Shown here piece by piece: positions 24,124-36,184 of a stretch of 60,000 bases of DNA (positions within the stretch are counted from its first letter, which is position 1; every line of letters begins with the position of its first letter). Below the pieces are notes generated by a model. That model saw only the letters and a list, made by a program, of their open reading frames with translations, searched no databases and had not been told where the DNA came from. The stretch is from Membranipora membranacea (lineage: Eukaryota; Bryozoa; Gymnolaemata; Cheilostomatida; Membraniporidae), in the NCBI GenBank assembly GCA_914767715.1, contig OU612069.1, forward strand, positions 8,310,001-8,370,000, given 5' to 3'. The translations under genes and the position numbers were made by a program.

Positions 24124-25798
24124 AATTAAGCTGACTTGAAATTTACAAAAATATACCAAGGGAGGGTATCACGCTTTTTTTTCGCTCGGATCAAAAAATA
24201 GATTTCGTTCCAACCTACCTCAAAAGGAGAAGCAACTCCTGCTCGTCTCAAATCTGAAATCCGTTTTGTTTTGCGGGTCTCCCTTCTCCGTCAGCACCAA
24301 CTTTAACGACGCCCTCTTTCGCACTAAAAAAACATGCCAAACGGCAGCAGTAAAAAATTCAAAGTCTATCACAATCATATGAAACTCTGACCAGTTCAAG
24401 CCCTCAAACACCTTATTCAAAATCCAGAATATGGAGATTCTCAGATAACCTGGCTGCTAATTAAGCTGACTTGAAATTTACAAAAATATACCAAGGGAGG
24501 GTATCACGCTTTTTTTTCGCTCGGATCATAAAATAGATTTCGTTCCAACCTACCTCAAAAGGAGAAGCAACTCCTGCTCGTCTCAAATCTGAAATCCGTT
24601 TTGTTTTGCGGGTCTCCCTTCTCCGTCAGCACCAACTTTAACGACGCCCACTTTCGCACTAAAAAAACATGCCAAACGGCAGCAGTAAAAAATTCAAAGT
24701 CTATCACAATCATATGAAACTCTGACCAGTTCAAGCCCTCAAACACCTTATTCAAAATCCAGAATATGGAGATTCTCAGATAACCTGGCTGCTAATTAAG
24801 CTGACTTGAAATTTACAAAAATATACCAAGGGAGGGTATCACGCTTTTTTTTCGCTCGGATCAAAAAATAGATTTCGTTCCAACCTACCTCAAAAGGAGA
24901 AGCAACTCCTGCTCGTCTCAAATCTGAAATCCGTTTTGTTTTGCGGGTCTCCCTTCTCCGTCAGCACCAACTTTAACGACGCCCTCTTTCGCACTAAAAA
25001 AACATGCCAAACGGCAGCTGTAAAAAATTCAAAGTCTATCACAATCATATGAAACTATGAACAGTTCAAGCCCTCAAACACCTTATTCAAAATCCAGAAT
25101 ATGGAGATTCTCAGATAACCTGGCTGCTAATTAAGCTGACTTGAAATTTACAAAAATATACCAAGGGAGGGTATCACGCTTTTTTTTCGCTCGGATCAAA
25201 AAATAGATTTCGTTCCAACCTACCTCAAAAGGAGAAGCAACTCCTGCTCGTCTCAAATCTGAAATCCGTTTTGTTTTGCGGGTCTCCCTTCTCCGTCAGC
25301 ACCAACTTTAACGACGCCCTCTTTCGCACTAAAAAAACATGCCAAACGGCAGCAATAAAAAATTCAAAGTCTATCACAATCATATGAAACTCTGACCAGT
25401 TCAAGCCCTCAAACACCTTATTCAAAATCCAGAATATGGAGATTCTCAGATAACCTGGCTGCTAATTAAGCTGACTTGAAATTTACAAAAATATACCAAG
25501 GGAGGGTATCACGCTTTTTTTTCGCTCGGATAAAAAAATAGATTTCGTTCCAACCTACCTCAAAAGGAGAAGCAACTCCTGCTCGTCTCAAATCTGAAAT
25601 CCGTTTTGTTTTGCGGGTCTCCCTTCTCCGTCAGCACCAACTTTAACGACGCCCACTTTCGCACTAAAAAAACATGCCAAACGGCAGCAGTAAAAAATTC
25701 AAAGTCTATCACAATCATATGAAACTCTGACCAGTTCAAGCCCTCAAACACCTTATTCAAAATCCAGAATATGGAGATTCTCAGATAACCTGGCTGCT
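23454..25798. repeat. 7-monomer HOR, beta copy (monomers 71-77)
   Basis: Same order as 13402-15746, 2345 bp. Two positions differ in state: monomer 73 has AGCAGT where 43 has AGCTGT, and monomer 74 has GACCAG where 44 has GAACAG. Monomer 75 carries a private GAAACTATG that puts a TAG stop into the minus-strand open frame. Confidence 0.87.
24794..25128. repeat. Monomer 75, open frame broken by a stop
   Basis: GAAACTCTG has become GAAACTATG near 25051, changing a minus-strand GAG codon to TAG. The copy keeps its HOR position (AGCTGT plus GAACAG, B-type), so coding integrity is not needed for retention. Confidence 0.85.
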
Positions 25799-28478
25799 AA
25801 TTAAGCTGACTTGAAATTTACAAAAATATACCAAGGGAGGGTATCACGCTTTTTTTTCGCTCGGATCAAAAAATAGATTTCGTTCCAACCTACCTCAAAA
25901 GGAGAAGCAACTCCTGCTCGTCTCAAATCTGAAATCCGTTTTGTTTTGCCGGTCTCCCTTCTCCGTCAGCACCAACTTTAACGACGCCCACTTTCGCACT
26001 AAAAAAACATGCCAAACGGCAGCAGTAAAAAATTCAAAGTCTATCACAATCATATGAAACTCTGACCAGTTCAAGCCCTCAAACACCTTATTCAAAATCC
26101 AGAATATGGAGATTCTCAGATAACCTGGCTGCTAATTAAGCTGACTTGAAATTTACAAAAATATACCAAGGGAGGGTATCACGCTTTTTTTTCGCTCGGA
26201 TCAAAAAATAGATTTCGTTCCAACCTACCTCAATAGGAGAAGCAACTCCTGCTCGTCTCAAATCTGAAATCCGTTTTGGTTTTGCGGGTCTCCCTTCTCC
26301 GTCAGCACCAACTTTAACGACGCCCTCTTTCGCACTAAAAAAACATGCCAAACGGCAGCAGTAAAAATTCAAAGTCTATCACAATCATATGAAACTCTGA
26401 CCAGTTCAAGCCCTCAAACACCTTATTCAAAATCCAGAATATGGAGATTCTCAGATAACCTGGCTGCTAATTAAGCTGACTTGAAATTTACAAAAATATA
26501 CCAAGGGAGGGTATCACGCTTTTTTTTCGCTCGGATCAAAAAATAGATTTCGTTCCAACCTACCTCAAAAGGAGAAGCAACTCCTGCTCGTCTCAAATCT
26601 GAAATCCGTTTTGGTTTTGCGGGTCTCCCTTCTCCGTCAGCACCAACTTTAACGACGCCCTCTTTCGCACTAAAAAAACATGCCAAACGGCAGCAGTAAA
26701 AATTCAAAGTCTATCACAATCATATGAAACTCTGACCAGTTCAAGCCCTCAAACACCTTATTCAAAATCCAGAATATGGAGATTCTCAGATAACCTGGCT
26801 GCTAATTAAGCTGACTTGAAATTTACAAAAATATACCAAGGGAGGGTATCACGCTTTTTTTTCGCTCGGATCAAAAAATAGATTTCGTTCCAACCTACCT
26901 CAAAAGGAGAAGCAACTCCTGCTCGTCTCAAATCTGAAATCCGTTTTGTTTTGCGGGTCTCCCTTCTCCGTCAGCACCAACTTTAACGACGCCCTCTTTC
27001 GCACTAAAAAAACATGCCAAACGGCAGCTGTAAAAAATTCAAAGTCTATCACAATCATATGAAACTCTGACCAGTTCAAGCCCTCAAACACCTTATTCAA
27101 AATCCAGAATATGGAGATTCTCAGATAACCTGGCTGCTAATTAAGCTGACTTGAAATTTACAAAAATATACCAAGGGAGGGTATCACGCTTTTTTTTCGC
27201 TCGGATCATAAAATAGATTTCGTTCCAACCTACCTCAAAAGGAGAAGCAACTCCTGCTCGTCTCAAATCTGAAATCCGTTTTGTTTTGCGGGTCTCCCTT
27301 CTCCGTCAGCACCAACTTTAACGACGCCCACTTTCGCACTAAAAAAACATGCCAAACGGCAGCAGTAAAAAATTCAAAGTCTATCACAATCATATGAAAC
27401 TCTGACCAGTTCAAGCCCTCAAACACCTTATTCAAAATCCAGAATATGGAGATTCTCAGATAACCTGGCTGCTAATTAAGCTGACTTGAAATTTACAAAA
27501 ATATACCAAGGGAGGGTATCACGCTTTTTTTTCGCTCGGATCAAAAAATAGATTTCGTTCCAACCTACCTCAAAAGGAGAAGCAACTCCTGCTCGTCTCA
27601 AATCTGAAATCCGTTTTGTTTTGCGGGTCTCCCTTCTCCGTCAGCACCAACTTTAACGACGCCCTCTTTCGCACTAAAAAAACATGCCAAACGGCAGCTG
27701 TAAAAAATTCAAAGTCTATCACAATCATATGAAACTCTGAACAGTTCAAGCCCTCAAACACCTTATTCAAAATCCAGAATATGGAGATTCTCAGATAACC
27801 TGGCTGCTAATTAAGCTGACTTGAAATTTACAAAAATATACCAAGGGAGGGTATCACGCTTTTTTTTCGCTCGGATCAAAAAATAGATTTCGTTCCAACC
27901 TACCTCAAAAGGAGAAGCAACTCCTGCTCGTCTCAAATCTGAAATCCGTTTTGTTTTGCGGGTCTCCCTTCTCCGTCAGCACCAACTTTAACGACGCCCT
28001 CTTTCGCACTAAAAAAACATGCCAAACGGCAGCAATAAAAAATTCAAAGTCTATCACAATCATATGAAACTCTGACCAGTTCAAGCCCTCAAACACCTTA
28101 TTCAAAATCCAGAATATGGAGATTCTCAGATAACCTGGCTGCTAATTAAGCTGACTTGAAATTTACAAAAATATACCAAGGGAGGGTATCACGCTTTTTT
28201 TTCGCTCGGATAAAAAAATAGATTTCGTTCCAACCTACCTCAAAAGGAGAAGCAACTCCTGCTCGTCTCAAATCTGAAATCCGTTTTGTTTTGCGGGTCT
28301 CCCTTCTCCGTCAGCACCAACTTTAACGACGCCCACTTTCGCACTAAAAAAACATGCCAAACGGCAGCAGTAAAAAATTCAAAGTCTATCACAATCATAT
28401 GAAACTCTGACCAGTTCAAGCCCTCAAACACCTTATTCAAAATCCAGAATATGGAGATTCTCAGATAACCTGGCTGCT
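25799..28478. repeat. 7-mer HOR expanded to 8 (monomers 78-85)
   Basis: The order follows the 7-mer, but the extra-G, A-deleted monomer is present twice in a row (79 and 80), giving 2680 bp. Monomer 79 has a private CAATAGGAG; monomer 80 does not. This is a single-monomer tandem duplication inside an HOR unit, as unequal crossover of one register would produce. Confidence 0.88.
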
Positions 28479-30824
28479 AATTAAGCTGACTTGAAATTTA
28501 CAAAAATATACCAAGGGAGGGTATCACGCTTTTTTTTCGCTCGGATCAAAAAATAGATTTCGTTCCAACCTACCTCAAAAGGAGAAGCAACTCCTGCTCG
28601 TCTCAAATCTGAAATCCGTTTTGTTTTGCCGGTCTCCCTTCTCCGTCAGCACCAACTTTAACGACGCCCACTTTCGCACTAAAAAAACATGCCAAACGGC
28701 AGCAGTAAAAAATTCAAAGTCTATCACAATCATATGAAACTCTGACCAGTTCAAGCCCTCAAACACCTTATTCAAAATCCAGAATATGGAGATTCTCAGA
28801 TAACCTGGCTGCTAATTAAGCTGACTTGAAATTTACAAAAATATACCAAGGGAGGGTATCACGCTTTTTTTTCGCTCGGATCAAAAAATAGATTTCGTTC
28901 CAACCTACCTCAAAAGGAGAAGCAACTCCTGCTCGTCTCAAATCTGAAATCCGTTTTGGTTTTGCGGGTCTCCCTTCTCCGTCAGCACCAACTTTAACGA
29001 CGCCCTCTTTCGCACTAAAAAAACATGCCAAACGGCAGCAGTAAAAATTCAAAGTCTATCACAATCATATGAAACTCTGACCAGTTCAAGCCCTCAAACA
29101 CCTTATTCAAAATCCAGAATATGGAGATTCTCAGATAACCTGGCTGCTAATTAAGCTGACTTGAAATTTACAAAAATATACCAAGGGAGGGTATCACGCT
29201 TTTTTTTCGCTCGGATCAAAAAATAGATTTCGTTCCAACCTACCTCAAAAGGAGAAGCAACTCCTGCTCGTCTCAAATCTGAAATCCGTTTTGTTTTGCG
29301 GGTCTCCCTTCTCCGTCAGCACCAACTTTAACGACGCCCTCTTTCGCACTAAAAAAACATGCCAAACGGCAGCTGTAAAAAATTCAAAGTCTATCACAAT
29401 CATATGAAACTCTGACCAGTTCAAGCCCTCAAACACCTTATTCAAAATCCAGAATATGGAGATTCTCAGATAACCTGGCTGCTAATTAAGCTGACTTGAA
29501 ATTTACAAAAATATACCAAGGGAGGGTATCACGCTTTTTTTTCGCTCGGATCATAAAATAGATTTCGTTCCAACCTACCTCAAAAGGAGAAGCAACTCCT
29601 GCTCGTCTCAAATCTGAAATCCGTTTTGTTTTGCGGGTCTCCCTTCTCCGTCAGCACCAACTTTAACGACGCCCACTTTCGCACTAAAAAAACATGCCAA
29701 ACGGCAGCAGTAAAAAATTCAAAGTCTATCACAATCATATGAAACTCTGACCAGTTCAAGCCCTCAAACACCTTATTCAAAATCCAGAATATGGAGATTC
29801 TCAGATAACCTGGCTGCTAATTAAGCTGACTTGAAATTTACAAAAATATACCAAGGGAGGGTATCACGCTTTTTTTTCGCTCGGATCAAAAAATAGATTT
29901 CGTTCCAACCTACCTCAAAAGGAGAAGCAACTCCTGCTCGTCTCAAATCTGAAATCCGTTTTGTTTTGCGGGTCTCCCTTCTCCGTCAGCACCAACTTTA
30001 ACGACGCCCTCTTTCGCACTAAAAAAACATGCCAAACGGCAGCTGTAAAAAATTCAAAGTCTATCACAATCATATGAAACTCTGAACAGTTCAAGCCCTC
30101 AAACACCTTATTCAAAATCCAGAATATGGAGATTCTCAGATAACCTGGCTGCTAATTAAGCTGACTTGAAATTTACAAAAATATACCAAGGGAGGGTATC
30201 ACGCTTTTTTTTCGCTCGGATCAAAAAATAGATTTCGTTCCAACCTACCTCAAAAGGAGAAGCAACTCCTGCTCGTCTCAAATCTGAAATCCGTTTTGTT
30301 TTGCGGGTCTCCCTTCTCCGTCAGCACCAACTTTAACGACGCCCTCTTTCGCACTAAAAAAACATGCCAAACGGCAGCAATAAAAAATTCAAAGTCTATC
30401 ACAATCATATGAAACTCTGACCAGTTCAAGCCCTCAAACACCTTATTCAAAATCCAGAATATGGAGATTCTCAGATAACCTGGCTGCTAATTAAGCTGAC
30501 TTGAAATTTACAAAAATATACCAAGGGAGGGTATCACGCTTTTTTTTCGCTCGGATCAATAAATAGATTTCGTTCCAACCTACCTCAAAAGGAGAAGCAA
30601 CTCCTGCTCGTCTCAAATCTGAAATCCGTTTTGTTTTGCGGGTCTCCCTTCTCCGTCAGCACCAACTTTAACGACGCCCACTTTCGCACTAAAAAAACAT
30701 GCCAAACGGCAGCAGTAAAACAGTTCAAAGTCTATCACAATCATATGAAACTCTGACCAGTTCAAGCCCTCAAACACCTTATTCAAAATCCAGAATATGG
30801 AGATTCTCAGATAACCTGGCTGCT
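28479..30824. repeat. 7-monomer HOR, last copy in beta block 1 (monomers 86-92)
   Basis: States 86-91 match the 7-mer (TTTTGCCGG, extra-G, AGCTGT, CATAAAATAG, AGCTGT plus GAACAG, GCAATAAAA). The seventh, monomer 92, is aberrant. It has CAATAAATAG and a 336-bp length from GTAAAACAGTTC near 30716-30725, in place of the GATAAAAA state. Beta order ends here. Confidence 0.85.
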
Positions 30825-31159
30825 AATTAAGCTGACTTGAAATTTACAAAAATATACCAAGGGAGGGTATCACGCTTTTTTTTCGCTCGGATCAAAGAAT
30901 AGATTTCGTTCCAACCTACCTCAAAAGGAGAAGCAACTCCTGCTCGTCTCAAATCTGAAATCCGTTTTGTTTTGCGGGTCTCCCTTCTCCGTCAGCACCA
31001 ACTTTAACGACGCCCTCTTTCGCACTAAAAAAACATGCCAAACGGCAGCAGTAAAAAATTCAAAGTCTATCACAATCATATGAAACTCTGACCAGTTCAA
31101 GCCCTCAAACACCTTATTCAAAATCCAGAATATGGAGATTCTCAGATAACCTGGCTGCT

Positions 31160-34100
31160 AATTAAGCTGACTTGAAATTTACAAAAATATACCAAGGGAG
31201 GGTATCACGCTTTTTTTTCGCTCGGATCAAAAAATAGATTTCGTTCTAACCTACCTCAAAAGGAGAAGCAACTCCTGCTCGTCTCAAATCTGAAATCCGT
31301 TTTGTTTTGCGGGTCTCCCTTCTCCGTCAGCACCAACATTAACGACGCCCACTTTCGCACTAAAAAAACATGCCAAACGGCAGCAGTAAAAAATTCAAAG
31401 TCTATCACAATCATATGAAACTCTGACCAGTTCACGCCCTCAAACACCTTATTCAAAATCCAGAATATGGAGATTCTCAGATAACCTGGCTGCTAATTAA
31501 GCTGACTTGAAATTTACAAAAATATACCAAGGGAGGGTATCACGCTTTTTGTTCGCTCGGATCAAAAAATAGATTTCGTTCCAACCTACCTCAAAAGGAG
31601 AAGCAACTCCTGCTCGTCTCAAATCTGAAATCTGTTTTGTTTTGCGGGTCTCCCTTCTCCGTCAGCACCAACTTTAACGACGCCCTCTTTCGCACTAAAA
31701 AAACATGCCAAACGGCAGCAGTAAAAAATTCAAAGTCTATCACAATCATATGAAACTCTGACCAGTTCAAGCCCTCAAACACCTCATTCAAAATCCAGAA
31801 TATGGAGATTCTCAGATAACCTGGCTGCTAATTAAGCTGACTTGAAATTTACAAAAATATACCAAGGGAGGGTATCACGCTTTTTTTTCGCTCGGATAAA
31901 AAAATAGATTTCGTTCCAACCTACCTCAAAAGGAGAAGCAACTCCTGCTCGTCTCAAATCTGAAATCCGTTTTGTTTTGCGGGTCTCCCTTCTCCGTCAG
32001 CACCAACTTTAACGACGCCCACTTTCGCACTAAAAAAACATGCCAAACGGCAGCAGTAAAAAATTCAAAGTCTATCACAATCATATGAAACTCTGACCAG
32101 TTCAAGCCCTCAAACACCTTATTCAAAATCCAGAATATGGAGATTCTCAGATAACCTGGCTGCTAATTAAGCTGACTTGAAATTTACAAAAATATACCAA
32201 GGGAGGGTATCACGCTTTTTTTTCGCTCGGATCAAAAAATAGATTTCGTTCCAACCTACCTCAAAAGGAGAAGCAACTCCTGCTCGTCTCAAATCTGAAA
32301 TCCGTTTTTTTTTGCGGGTCTCCCTTCTCCGTCAGCACCAACTTTAACGACGCCCTCTTTCGCACTAAAAAAACATGCCAAACGGCAGCAGTAAAAAATT
32401 CAAAGTCTATCACAATCATATGAAACTCTGACCAGTTCAAGCCCTCAAACACCTCATTCAAAATCCAGAATATGGAGATTCTCAGATAACCTGGCTGCTA
32501 ATTAAGCTGACTTGAAATTTACAAAAATATACCAAGGGAGGGTATCACGCTTTTTTTTCGCTCGGATAAAAAAATAGATTTCGTTCCAACCTACCTCAAA
32601 AGGAGAAGCAACTCCTGCTCGTCTCAAATCTGAAATCCGTTTTGTTTTGCGGGTCTCCCTTCTCCGTCAGCACCAACTTTAACGACGCCCACTTTCGCAC
32701 TAAAAAAACATGCCAAACGGCAGCAGTAAAAAATTCAAAGTCTATCACAATCATATGAAACTCTGACCAGTTCAAGCCCTCAAACACCTTATTCAAAATC
32801 CAGAATATGGAGATTCTCAGATAACCTGGCTGCTAATTAAGCTGACTTGAAATTTACAAAAATATACCAAGGGAGGGTATCACGCTTTTTTTTCGCTCGG
32901 ATCAAAAAATAGATTTCGTTCCAACCTACCTCAAAAGGAGAAGCAACTCCTGCTCGTCTCAAATCTGAAATCCGTTTTGTTTTGCGGGTCTCCCTTCTCC
33001 GTCAGCACCAACTTTAACGACGCCCACTTTCGCACTAAAAAAACATGCCAAACGGCGGCAGTAAAAAATTCAAAGTCTATCACAATCATATGAAACTCTG
33101 ACCAGTTCAAGCCCTCAAACACCTTATTCAAAATCCAGAATATGGAGATTCTCAGATAACCCGGCTGCTAATTAAGCTGACTTGAAATTTACAAAAATAT
33201 ACCAAGGGAGGGTATCACGCTTTTTTTTCGCTCGGATCAAAAAATAGATTTCGTTCCAACCTACCTCAAAAGGAGAAGCAACTCCTGCTCGTCTCAAATC
33301 TGAAATCCGTTTTGTTTTGCGGGTCTCCCTCCTCCGTCAGCACCAACTTTAACGACGCCCTCTTTCGCACTAAAAAAACATGCCAAACGGCAGCAGTAAA
33401 AAATTCAAAGTCTATCACAATCATATGAAACTCTGACCAGTTCAAGCCCTCAAACACCTTATTCAAAATCCAGAATATGGAGATTCTCAGATAACCTGGC
33501 TGCTAATTAAGCTGACTTGAAATTTACAAAAATATACCAAGGGAGGGTATCACGCTTTTTTTTCGCTCGGATCAAAAAATAGATTTCGTTCCAACCTACC
33601 TCAAAAGGAAAAGCAACTCCTGCTCGTCTCAAATCTGAAATCCGTTTTGTTTTGCGGGTCTCCCTTCTCCGTCAGCACCAACTTTAACGACGCCCACTTT
33701 CGCACTAAAAAAACATGCCAAACGGCAGCAGTAAAAAATTCAAAGTCTATCACAATCATATGAAACTCTGACCAGTTCAAGCCCTCAAACACCTTATTCA
33801 AAATCCAGAATATGGAGATTCTCAGATAACCTGGCTGCTAATTAAGCTGACTTGAAATTTACAAAAATATACCAAGGGAGGGTATCACGCTTTTTGTTCG
33901 CTCGGATCAAAAAATAGATTTCGTTCCAACCTACCTCAAAAGGAGAAGCAACTCCTGCTCGTCTCAAATCTGAAATCCGTTTTGTTTTGCGGGTCTCCCT
34001 TCTCCATCAGCACCAACTTTAACGACGCCCACTTTCGCACTAAAAAAACATGCCAAACGGCAGCAGTAAAAAATTCTAAGTCTATCACAATCATATGAAA

Positions 34101-36184
34101 CTCTGACAAGTTCAAGCCCTCAAACACCTTATTCAAAATCCAGAATATGGAGATTCTCAGATAACCTGGCTGCTAATTAAGCTGACTTGAAATTTACAAA
34201 AATATACCAAGGGAGGGTATCACGCTTTTTTTTCGCTCGGATCAAAAAATAGATTTCGTTCCAACCTACCTCAAAAGGAGAAGCAACTCCTGCTCGTCTC
34301 AAATCTGAAATCCGTTTTGTTTTGCGGGTCTCCCTTCTCCGTCAGCACCAACTTTAACGACGCCCACTTTCGCACTAAAAAAACATGCCAAACGGCAGCA
34401 GTAAAAAATTCAAAGTCTATCACAATCATATGAAACTCTGACCAGTTCAAGCCCTCAAACACCTTATTCAAAATCCGGAATATGGAGATTCTCAGATAAC
34501 CTGGCTGCTAATTAAGCTGACTTGAAATTTACAAAAATATACCAAGGGAGGGTATCACGCTTTTTTTTCGCTCGGATCAAAAAATAGATTTCGTTCCAAC
34601 CTACCTCAAAAGGAGAAGCAACTCCTGCGCGTCTCAAATCTGAAATCCGTTTTGTTTTGCGGGTCTCCCTTCTCCGTCAGCACCAACTTTAACGACGCCC
34701 TCTTTCGCACTAAAAAAACATGCCAAACGGCAGCAGTAAAAAATTCAAAGTCTATCACAATCATATGAAACTCTGACCAGTTCAAGCCCTCAAACACCTT
34801 ATTCAAAATCCAGAATATGGAGATTCTCAGATAACCTGGCTGCTAATTAAGCTGACTTGAAATTTACAAAAATATACCAAGGGAGGGTATCACGCTTTTT
34901 TTTCGCTCGGATCAAAAAATAGATTTCGTTCCAACCTACCTCAAAAGGAGAAGCAACTCCTGCTCGTCTCAAATCTGAAATCCGTTTTGTTTTGCGGGTC
35001 TCCCTTCTCCGTCAGCACCAACTTTAACGACGCCCACTTTCGCACTAAAAAAACATGCCAAACGGCAGCAGTAAAAAATTCAAAGTCTATCACAATCATA
35101 TGAAACTCTGACCAGTTCAAGCCCTCAAACACCTTATTCAAAATCCAGAATATGGAGATTCTCAGATAACCTGGCTGCTAGTTAAGCTGACTTGAAATTT
35201 ACAAAAATATACCAAGGGAGGGTATCACGCTTTTTTTTCGCTCGGATAAAAAAATAGATTTCGTTCCAACCTACCTCAAAAGGAGAATCAACTCCTGCTC
35301 GTCTCAAATCTGAAATCCGTTTTGTTTTGCGGGTCTCCCTTCTCCGTCAGCACCAACTTTAACGACGCCCACTTTCGCACTAAAAAAACATGCCAAACGG
35401 CAGCAGTAAAAAATTCAAAGTCTATCACAATCATATGAAACTCTGACCAGTTCAAGCCCTCAAACACCTTATTCAAAATCCAGAATATGGAGATTCTCAG
35501 ATAACCTGGCTGCTAATTAAGCTGACTTGAAATTTACAAAAATATACCAAGGGAGGGTATCACGCTTTTTTTTCGCTCGGATCAAAAAATAGATTTCGTT
35601 CCAACCTACCTCAAAAGGAGAAGCAACTCCTGCTCGTCTCAAATCTGAAATCCGTTTTGTTTTGCGGGTCTCCCTTCTCCGTCAGCACCAACTTTAACGA
35701 CGCCCACTTTCGCACTAAAAAAACCTGCCAAACGGCAGCAGTAAAAAATTCAAAGTCTATCACAATCATATGAAACTCTGACCAGTTCAAGCCCTCAAAC
35801 ACCTTATTCAAAATCCAGAATATGGAGATTCTCAGATAACCTGGCTGCTAATTAAGCTGACTTGAAATTTACAAAAATATACCAAGGGAGGGTATCACGC
35901 TTTTTTTTCGCTCGGATCAAAAAATAGATTTCGTTCCAACCTACCTCAAAAGGAGAAGCAACTCCTGCTCGTCTCAAATCTGAAATCCGTTTTGTTTTGC
36001 GGGTCTCCCTTCTCCGTCAGCACCAACTTTAACGACGCCCTCTTTCGCACTAAAAAAACATGCCAAACGGCAGCAGTAAAAAATTCAAAGTCTATCACAA
36101 TCATATGAAACTCTGACCAGTTCAAGCCCTCAAACACCTTATTCAAAATCCAGAATATGGAGATTCTCAGATAACCTGGCTGCT
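31160..36184. repeat. Alpha HOR unit 1, 15 monomers (94-108)
   Basis: The unit is 5025 bp and opens with the triple-marked copy (TTCTAACC, AACATTAACG, TTCACGCCC). A dimer of CTCATTC and GATAAAAA copies occurs twice (95-96 and 97-98), which explains the extra length. Later states are CGGCGGCAG/CCCGG (99), CTCCTCC (100), GGAAAAGC (101), TTTTTGTTC with CCATCAG and TTCTAAG (102), ATCCGGAAT (103), CTGCGCG (104), GATAAAAA (106), AACCTGCC (107) and plain B-type (108). It lacks the AAAAACTTC copy present in the next units. Confidence 0.88.

Larger units (their letters stand above)
7036..31159. repeat. Beta-family block 1 (monomers 22-93)
   Basis: The markers change from the alpha set to AGCTGT in place of AGCAGT, CATAAAATAG in place of CAAAAAATAG, GAACAGTTC, TTTTGGTTTTG (one extra G), TTTTGCCGG and GCAATAAAA. 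These occur in ordered runs forming a 7-monomer HOR, several dimers and a tandem tetramer. Within it, monomers 22-35 and 60-65 are less regular. Monomers 92 and 93 carry private changes and form the passage into the second alpha block. Confidence 0.75.
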
